DNA of 64,000 nt from positions 1-64,000 of the forward strand of contig JAXHMK010000016.1 in assembly GCA_034521495.1 (NCBI GenBank). The letters are read 5' to 3'. The notes beneath the pieces are model-generated. The model was not told the DNA's origin, made no database searches, and saw nothing but the letters and a program-made list of their open reading frames with translations. The position numbers and the translations under genes were made by a program. Numbering within the stretch: position 1 is the stretch's first letter; every line of letters begins with the position of its first letter. This document shows positions 57,401 to 64,000 of the stretch, piece after piece. Source of the stretch: Balneolaceae bacterium (GTDB lineage Bacteria; Bacteroidota; Rhodothermia; Balneolales; Balneolaceae).

Positions 57401-57662
57401 CCCCTCTTGGGAGGGGAAAGCGAAATCATGACAGCGTCAGGCCGTCATGATAAACTCGGGGTGGGTCCGTGTCGTGCCAAACACACCCCATAACTGGTGC
57501 AAGTTTGCAACTTGTACCATCCTTTCGCACATTTAAAAAACTTTGTTGAGTTCCGTAAAATCATGAAAGTGTAAGCAGAGGGATGGGTTTACGTCTCACG
57601 TGACACCCCTCTGTATTTCTCAAGAACTTTTGAGAAATACTGTCTCCCCTGAAAGGGAGATT
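57401..57662. repeat. Composite palindromic element, locus D
   Basis: The left module begins CCCCTCTTGGGAGGGG (57401-57416) and has hairpin arms ATCATGAC/GTCATGAT (57425-57432, 57444-57451), a compensated variant of locus B. A middle module follows ACACACCCCA with GGTGCAAGTT/AACTTGTACC. The right module has GACACCCCTCTG, arms GTATTTCTCAA/TTGAGAAATAC (57613-57623, 57630-57640) and TCTCCCCTGAAAGGGAGA. It spans the lutA-lutB gap and abuts the lutA stop. Confidence 0.8.
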
Positions 57663-58392
57663 ATTCCTCCGTTGAGGCCAAAATTTCTGCAATATGAACT
57701 GGCTTTACTCCACTTCTTTGCCGGCTTAACGCACCACCAATATGCATCAAACAGGAGTTATCCGCAGCGGAACAGACTTCGGCGCCGGTTCCTTTTATAT
57801 GGCGGATTTTATCTCCCAGCATAGCCATTGAGGTATCCGCATTTTTTATGGCGAATGTGCCTCCAAAACCACAGCACTCTTCAGCCATTGGCAGTTCTAC
57901 AAGATCTATTCCCTTTACATTTCTGAGGAGTTTCAGCGGGGCATCGCCCACTTTCAAAACTCGTAACGAGTGACACGTTGGATGATACGTAACCCGATGG
58001 GGATAGTACGCTCCAACATCTTCTAGACTTAATTCATCCACTAAAAATTGCGTTAGTTCAAACACTTTCGGAACAATCTTGTCAACCTGTTTTTTTAATT
58101 TATCATCCCCTGAACGCTTGGCTACTTTTCCGTAAAACTCATGAACCATTCCCACACAGGATGCCGACGGAGCCACAATCGCCTCCGCATCTTCAAAAAC
58201 ATTTATAAATTTCCGGACCAGCGGTATCGCTTCTTCCTGGTAACCGGTATTGTAGTGCATCTGCCCGCAGCAGGTTTGTTCGAGGGGAAAATCAACAGTG
58301 TGGCCGAGCCGTTCTAAAAGCTGTACCATCGCTTTTCCCGTTTCCGGGAAAAGGGTATCGTTAAAGCAGGTTATGAATAGAGAAATCTGAAT
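57661..58392 (-). CDS. lutA: LutA cysteine-rich subunit (ATT or mutated start)
   Basis: The protein has the duplicated CCG domain: QTCCGQMHYNTGY in the first half and EECCGFGGTFAIKN in the second, which bind a [4Fe-4S]-type cluster in LutA/GlpC/HdrB proteins. The first ATG (58329) would miss the conserved start QISLFITCFNDTLFPETGKA, which is in frame to 58392. An AAGGAG site lies about 7 bases before an ATT codon at 58392, so either ATT initiates or an ATG has lost a base. About 243 residues, standard length. Confidence 0.9.
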   Translation of the reverse strand: MQISLFITCFNDTLFPETGKAMVQLLERLGHTVDFPLEQTCCGQMHYNTGYQEEAIPLVRKFINVFEDAEAIVAPSASCVGMVHEFYGKVAKRSGDDKLKKQVDKIVPKVFELTQFLVDELSLEDVGAYYPHRVTYHPTCHSLRVLKVGDAPLKLLRNVKGIDLVELPMAEECCGFGGTFAIKNADTSMAMLGDKIRHIKGTGAEVCSAADNSCLMHIGGALSRQRSGVKPVHIAEILASTEE

Positions 58393-58448
58393 AATTACTC
58401 CTTAGCTATTTTTGATTTTTAGTAATCATATAATATAAGGTTATATAT

Positions 58449-61282
58449 TTACCTTATTAGTTTTACAGGACCAATAAGTCCCGTTTTATTTAGCTCTTGT
58501 CCCCCAGTCCACCTTTGTGCAACTTCATTATCTGTAAGTGATTTCACATAGTTACCTAATACCGTTGTAACTTTAATTGTGATCTCATTTTCACCGGGCT
58601 CAAGCGAATTTCCTGTTTCATAAAGATGTTGACCATACCAGTGAGAGCCTCGGGTATTTCCGTTTATCGATACTTCTGAAATTCCCTTAACTGTTCCCAG
58701 ATCCAAGAAAGTAAATTGTTCGGGATCATGAACTTCAAATTTCTTCTTATAGATTGCTGCACCTGCAAATGATTGTAGATCTGGATCCGTATCAAACCCT
58801 TTGAGCGACTCCATTTTTACCGACCTACTTGTACCATCCACATGATCTAAAGTAAGCTCCCACGGACCACTTAACAATTCTGTTTTCGATGGGTTGATTT
58901 CTGGAATGCTCCACTCCTCGGCCTCCGCTGGTTCGTCAAAAACAATAAGTTTAGTCTCGGCCGGTGCCAATCTTAATTGAAGTTCATTTGGCGAATTCTC
59001 TAAAGGGTAGCGATATCGATCACCCGTTTCCGGATCCCAAAGCCAGGGTACTCGGTTGTCGCTCCTCTTGAAAGTCACTTTTGAAGAATAAACAATATGA
59101 TTGCTGTAATTGGCAAAAAAGTAGATATCCTTCTCACCTGACCGGTAATGTAACTGGCTTACATATGCACTTGATTCATCAAACATAATATCTGGCGAAA
59201 GATCGTATCCAGACTGTATTCCCCTATACCAGTCGATAAGCTTTTCATTCCCGGGCGCAGGATAAATACCGGTACTCTCAGAGAACTGATTTAATAACCG
59301 CTGAACCGACTGATTCACTTGCCGATCATTTCGAGCTTTATTTTGCAGACCCGGTGCCTGGTGTGGCGCCCGGTCAATAAAAATAATCTTCCCACCTGAT
59401 TCCGCATACTTTGCTAATGCTCGTGCGGTATCCGGTTCTATGCTATCGACTTCCAGCAAAATAATTGCCTTATAGCTTCGGTCTCCAAAACGGAGCATTC
59501 CCTCATTAAACGAAGCCTCTTGTATAATCTTTTCACTCACATAATCGCACCCATTACCATTTTGGTGGATTGCTTCCCAAACATTATGCTGATAGTCTGG
59601 ATAGTTTAGTCGTGGGAATGGATCACGTTGCGGTCCATATTTGCGCCACATATCAGCCAGTGGATGCATGACGGCTATATCGGAAACAAGCTCGGCGTTC
59701 TGAAAAAGATATGATAACCGCGCTTTGTAGTCAGCCCATTTGTTAAAGTATGGCCACCATGTATTGCGTTCATTAAAGTATGTTCCATAGCGAATCCAGC
59801 CAGGAAATTCAGCTTCTTCGGGATTGTAATTAAAGCCATGTAATATAGAGTGCGTCACGCCGGACAAATTGCTTTGGTCACCGGCAATTTTTATATCCTC
59901 CAGCGATGCATTGAAAACGTAACCCGTGTTGGTGATCTCTTCACAGCTAATCAGTTTATTCCCAGCCAGTCTTGCACCTGAGGAAACAAATTTATTGACC
60001 ATAGTATAGGCTCTTCCCTGCAAACCAATTTCTTCGAAATGATCCCCCCTATTGTTGACCGCAGCCAGGTTTCACATTCCGGAATATCGATCTCCATCGA
60101 AGATTCAATCGGGTGAAAGCCCCTGCCATAAGCTTGCACTCTTGATTCCACATTGTGCTCGTGGCACCAATCATTAAAGGTTTGTATAAATCGTTCGTTA
60201 AACAGTTCCAGACGTGTTTTGTAAAAATCGTATCGAACACTGTCAATTGTTTCCTGCACTGTCTGGGTAAGTTCCGATCCACCGCTATCATCAACCGGGT
60301 TGCCCATATGGCCGGTTTTAAATAGCACAAAGGGCAGGTATGGATAGAGCGAATAGCCTCTTCTACGCTCAAATTCTTCGAGCATATCATCCGTCCAGTT
60401 GGCACCTTCCAATTCCAAACTGTCGCAGAACATAGCTCGGAATGATTCACCCAGTCCCTCCATCTGTGATTCCATATTATCCGACATCCGTCCTAAATAC
60501 TTTTCCACTGCATCTTTATTGTAGTGATTTAAGACAGGCCCATCAGCACCGGGAGCACCGTTAATCACCGCCTGGAATCCGGTAAATTTCACCATATAGT
60601 AAAGGACGTATTCTCCATTCGGTACTTCAATTGTGATATTATCACCATTAAGTTTCGCGGATAGATCTTCTCCCATGGTAAATTTCTCCATTCGGGCTGG
60701 AGCAAGCCGAAGGAATACCAGTTCTTTAATTAGGTCTTCATTCTTGGAATGCAATTCGAGTTCTATCGAATCAAGCAGGTCAGACCGGCTGAACTGTTTC
60801 GTTTGTGGCCCCTGAAGCTTTTTTGTGCCAAAAGTCATTAGCTGGGTTTGTTCATTCTTATCAAGGAACCTGCCTCCAAACGGCCATCCGGACCCTACGA
60901 TTATATCGCAGGTTATACCTCGTTTTTCAGCAGCACTTACCGTAGTTTCTACCATTTCAATCCACTCCGGACTTAGCCATTCGTGCGATGGTATGCCCAT
61001 AGCATCAGCATTACTCGGAAACTTAATGGAGTTAATTTCTACACCACCAATACCAGCTTCTTTCATCAGATCCAACTCGCGCACGATTTCATCTTTTGTG
61101 ACCTTATTCCCGTTCCACCACCAGCGAACAAACGGTTTTGCAGCATTGGGCGGTGATGTAAAACCTCCATAAAGAGATTCTATTTCATCTGCACTGGCGT
61201 TTAATCGTGAGAGTTTTATAAAGGGCAGACCGGCTGCTACCAAAGCGTTTAGTTTTATAAATTCTTTTCGTGAAATATCCAT
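58449..61282 (-). CDS. GH106-type alpha-L-rhamnosidase, secreted (frameshift)
   Basis: A twin-arginine-like or lipid-independent N-terminus (MDISRKEFIKLNALVAAGL) is followed by PFVRWWWNGNKVTKDEIVREL and MKEAGIGGVEI, hallmark of the Glyco_hydro_106-like rhamnosidases. Frame breaks near 60030 separate the N-terminal catalytic part from the C-terminal part, which carries MHPLADMWRKYGPQRD and a galactose-binding-like domain (FLDLGTVKGISEVSINGN). Total about 940 residues. It would release L-rhamnose from glycans, feeding the isomerase and kinase next to it. Confidence 0.8.
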
Positions 61283-61287
61283 AAATA

Positions 61288-62688
61288 TTATTTTTTAGTA
61301 AGCCTTTTAATTGGCCAGTGCCTTTTAAATCCCAATAATGTTTTTAGTTTTTCTTTTTGTTCAAGATGGACTGCCATATTATTGACTACCATTGCTGCAC
61401 CGAGAGCAGATGCATCCGAAAGCTTCGCTGTGTAAATATTTCTATCGGGAAAAAATGAAGCTAAAAGTGAGACAAACAGATCATTCTGGCTAAAGCCCCC
61501 GGTTACAATCAATTTGTCAATATTCTTTGATCCCTCCGCAAGCTTGATCGATTCCGCCTGAATTGACACTAAGTCTAACATTAACTGATGGTAGGCTTCC
61601 TTCGCAGACGAAAAATGATCCAACTGCCAATCTCCGGCTTTTTTTTGCGGAAACGGACCTGAATTGTATGCTTCTTCAAGTTCTAATCTTTTTTCATTCT
61701 TTTGAGTTTCAATCAATCTATTCAGCAGATCTACATCCGAATTCATCCAAGGCCCCTTATCATTAACTGAAAAATGCTGATAAATTTTTTTCTTCTGATG
61801 TGAATACTCAGCCCCCAAAAACAATCTCGAGGCTTTCACCTGGTTTCCAAAAATATCCAAATAACAGAGGCAATCTTTCTCCAGCTCTTTGAATGTCAGC
61901 GGTTCATCATTAAACGGGTTTAATGTGATACTCCATGTGCCGGTTGAAATCAGCATAAACAGATCGTTTAATCCAATGAGATATGGAGCCAGAGCTGCTG
62001 AACTATCGTGAATTCCCGGACCAATTTTGACACCATTTTTCTCAACAATTTCTGTGACAGGCTGAGGATTAGGAAGCAAAGATTGAACTTTTTCCTTTCT
62101 AACCCAGGAATGATAATCCATCTCATCAAAATTCCACAAGCCTGTATGGCACCCGATGCTGGTCAGTTCTGAAATACTTTTTCCTGTGAACAAGTAACTC
62201 AAATAGTTTGGCAGATGAAGAGAATTTTTGATTTTCTTGAAGATCTCCGGCTTCTGATATTTTAGCCAATAGAGTTGCAATCCGGAATTCAGCATTCCCA
62301 TCGGCGGCGATGCGGTTTCCAGTGCAAACTTCTCTCTTCCGCCCACGGATTTGTAAAACTGGTCTAAAAGTTCCTCCGGAAAGTTCTTTAGATAGTTATA
62401 AAGCGGAGTTACCGGCTGGCCGTTTTTGTCAATATGCACAAAACTGGCTCCATACGCTGAAAAGTTCAGAGCTTGAATTTCGTATTTCTTTTGAGCCTTC
62501 TGAAATTGAAATTTAATCCAGGTTTCCAGCCTTTCCAGATCTTCACATGGATCACCATCATCATCCACCGTCTGCTCCAATTTGGTTTGATGCTTTTCAA
62601 TAACAGCATAATCCTCATCAAACAGCAAGAACTTTTTATTGCTCTTACCGATGTCGAAAATTGCTGTTACGGGTTTGTGTGATGGCAT
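61288..62688 (-). CDS. FGGY-family sugar kinase, probable rhamnulokinase
   Basis: The 466-residue protein has the N-terminal phosphate loop AIFDIGKSNKKFLLFD, HDSSAALAPYLIG and ISTGTWSITLNP in the middle, and the FGGY ATP motif KLIVTGGFSQNDLFVSLLASFF near the end. Length and context match L-rhamnulose kinase, although sequence alone cannot separate it from fuculokinase-like members. It starts 5 bases... before the rhamnosidase gene in transcription order, so the two are co-transcribed. A 300-base gap with hairpins separates it from the isomerase. Confidence 0.82.
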   Translation of the reverse strand: MPSHKPVTAIFDIGKSNKKFLLFDEDYAVIEKHQTKLEQTVDDDGDPCEDLERLETWIKFQFQKAQKKYEIQALNFSAYGASFVHIDKNGQPVTPLYNYLKNFPEELLDQFYKSVGGREKFALETASPPMGMLNSGLQLYWLKYQKPEIFKKIKNSLHLPNYLSYLFTGKSISELTSIGCHTGLWNFDEMDYHSWVRKEKVQSLLPNPQPVTEIVEKNGVKIGPGIHDSSAALAPYLIGLNDLFMLISTGTWSITLNPFNDEPLTFKELEKDCLCYLDIFGNQVKASRLFLGAEYSHQKKKIYQHFSVNDKGPWMNSDVDLLNRLIETQKNEKRLELEEAYNSGPFPQKKAGDWQLDHFSSAKEAYHQLMLDLVSIQAESIKLAEGSKNIDKLIVTGGFSQNDLFVSLLASFFPDRNIYTAKLSDASALGAAMVVNNMAVHLEQKEKLKTLLGFKRHWPIKRLTKK

Positions 62689-62713
62689 GAATTGATTTTT
62701 ATGACTTATTACT

Positions 62714-62985
62714 CGTTACGAAGGTCCTCCTTCGTAACGCATATCAGGAAGCTCTTGCTTCCATTCTTTGAACTCCTTATGATTTCTGGCATCCATAAAT
62801 AAGTGGAAGCTGGAGCTTCTCACTGGCATTCCGAAGCCGGAGCTTCGGAACGAGTATAAATTCTCGGGGTGGGTTCTCATGATTTAAGTCTCAACCACGT
62901 GAACACACCTCTGACAGAATCACTGAACGTGATTCTGTCTGTCTCCTCTCCCCGATTAAAATCATCGGGACAGGCAAGAGGAGAG
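62714..62985. repeat. Hairpin cluster and composite palindromic element, locus F
   Basis: CGTTACGAAGG/CCTTCGTAACG (62714-62739) and TTCCGAAGC/GCTTCGGAA (62829-62850) are perfect stems. Then comes a composite unit (62863-62985): CGGGGTGGGTT; ACACACCTCT; a hairpin with 11-base arms GACAGAATCAC (62913-62923) and GTGATTCTGTC (62929-62939); and CTCCTCTC..GAGAGGAG-type arms split by CCCGATTAAAATCATCGGG. It lies between the isomerase and kinase genes. Confidence 0.75.
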
Positions 62986-62988
62986 TAA

Positions 62989-64000
62989 CTACAACCCAGT
63001 TGCAATTGTATCTGAACCCCGTTCATTAATTAACTCCCGGCGTACATTCAATTCCCTGAATAACCCAATCGGATTCGCTGCAGCACCGGAACGAATTCTC
63101 GATTCCCGAAGCAGCGGACGAACATCTGTTTGATACGCATCTTGCAAACATTCCTGTGCGGCTACGGGATCATTGTCCTGCCTCGCTTCAGAAAGTTTCT
63201 TCCTGTCAATCAACAACGCCTGCGCATACGATTTTTTAATCGCCCCCACGGATTGAAGCAGATCTTCAAGCGGATCTTTCACATTGTGACTCGCATCGAT
63301 CATCCAGGAAATATTTTGCTCCAGATCATTCTTCCCGGTTGTTCCTTCAACCAGTTCGTTGAAAATTAAAAACAGTTGATACGGTTTGATGGAGCCGGTT
63401 GTCAAATCATCATCGCCGTACTTTGAATCATTAAAATGGAAGCCGCCTAACTTTCCTTCCATCAATAAAATGGATACGATTTGTTCAATGTTGGTATTAG
63501 GCAGATGGTGACCTAAATCAACTAATGTTTTAGCTTTTTCGCCCAAGCTTGTTAGCCAGTAAAAACGAGGTCCCCCAATCCGGAATGACCATGGAATAGA
63601 AATTGGGCTCGTAGGGTTTGTACTCGATTAACACTTTCCAATCATCAGGCAGATTCATTGTAAATCTCTTCGAGCGACTGATGAGTTCGTTCCAGAGCTT
63701 TGCTAAAATTCTGCTGTCCCGGAAACACAGATCCATCCGCCAGCCAAACCGTCAGCGCTTTTGAGCCAAGCGCTTCACCATATTTGATCACTTCAATGTT
63801 ATGATCAATCGCCTGCTTTCGGACTTTTGGATCCGTATGAGAAAGAGAACCAAACTTATACGAATATTCCTGGTCTTTCTGATCCTGGAACGTATTGGAG
63901 TTGACCGCATCGAACGTAATATCCAGATCATCGGCTAACTCTTTAATTGCAGCCGAATCATTCGGAATATCCCAGGGAATGTGAAGGGAAATTGCTCCGC
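62989..64000 (-). CDS. rhaI: L-rhamnose isomerase (RhaI-type), partial, frameshifted
   Basis: The gene enters from the right edge. The reading GAISLHIPWDIP, FDAVNSNTFQDQ, YKFGSLSHTDPKVRKQAIDH and GSKALTVWLADGSVFPGQQN matches the TIM-barrel isomerase of the Pseudomonas stutzeri RhaI type. After shifts near 63660 and 63550 it continues WKVLIEYKPYEPNFYS, LVDLGHHLPNTNIEQIV and GGFHFNDSKYGDDDL, which carry the metal-binding Glu, His and Asp residues. It converts L-rhamnose to L-rhamnulose. The N-terminus is outside the window; at least 337 residues are present. Confidence 0.85.

Overview
The window reads as a chromosomal segment of a moderately AT-rich, Gram-negative, probably marine heterotroph of the Bacteroidota/Balneolota-Rhodothermota type. 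The pointers are FGGY kinase and GH106-type rhamnosidase with LutABC, an ECF sigma factor followed by a Hanks kinase with TPRs, many SPII lipoproteins and a TIM-barrel rhamnose isomerase. No rRNA or tRNA gene, CRISPR array or complete transposase was seen. An unusual share of clearly conserved genes is split by one-base frameshifts, often in homopolymers. Either this is an incompletely polished long-read assembly or some islands are decaying; I annotate such genes at full length and mark the breaks.

Region 1 (1-13773) is an arsenic-resistance island with molybdenum links. It starts with the tail of a molybdopterin oxidoreductase, then arsR, a metallophosphoesterase, a small membrane protein, a DinB protein, arsD, a broken AhpD-like protein, arsA, a tandem Usp protein, arsB, an AhpD/CMD protein, a TauE/SafE transporter, a CPKC thioredoxin, a rhodanese, arsP, a MOSC protein, a mogA/moaB remnant and moaA. 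Several of its small proteins end in Cys-Cys tails. ArsR-type inverted repeats (TCGTAA..TTACGA) precede arsD and the thioredoxin gene.

Region 2 (13826-18765, minus strand) is the high-affinity phosphate operon pstS-pstC-pstA-pstB-phoU, interrupted by palindromic repeats. Region 3 (19041-28786) is mixed: an MtfA-like peptidase, an alpha/beta hydrolase-LuxR fusion with a Cys in the nucleophile position, OsmC, an AbrB-Doc toxin-antitoxin pair, a sialidase pseudogene, a Na+/Ca2+ exchanger and a PhyH dioxygenase, separated by several families of short mobile-looking repeats.

Region 4 (28862-34209) holds secreted proteins (S41 protease, esterase, lipoproteins) and a TrpF paralogue. Region 5 (33668-44076) is a signalling block: two tandem copies of a cassette made of a Ser/Thr kinase with TolB-like and TPR domains plus a small secreted beta-sandwich protein, with a divergent GAF-SpoIIE phosphatase and a response regulator. 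The copy at 33668-36830 is decaying. Region 6 (44169-55076) has a secreted Gfo/Idh/MocA protein, a CPBP protease, an ECF sigma factor with a third kinase, a CAP-domain lipoprotein and a large outer-membrane protein.

Region 7 (55289-64000, minus strand) is an L-rhamnose module: rhamnose isomerase, FGGY kinase, GH106-type rhamnosidase and LutABC, which would oxidise the lactate formed from the lactaldehyde half of rhamnose. Through the whole window, and often inside operons, sit composite palindromic elements with constant flanks and a different, internally complementary hairpin in each copy. These are the most unusual structures seen here.
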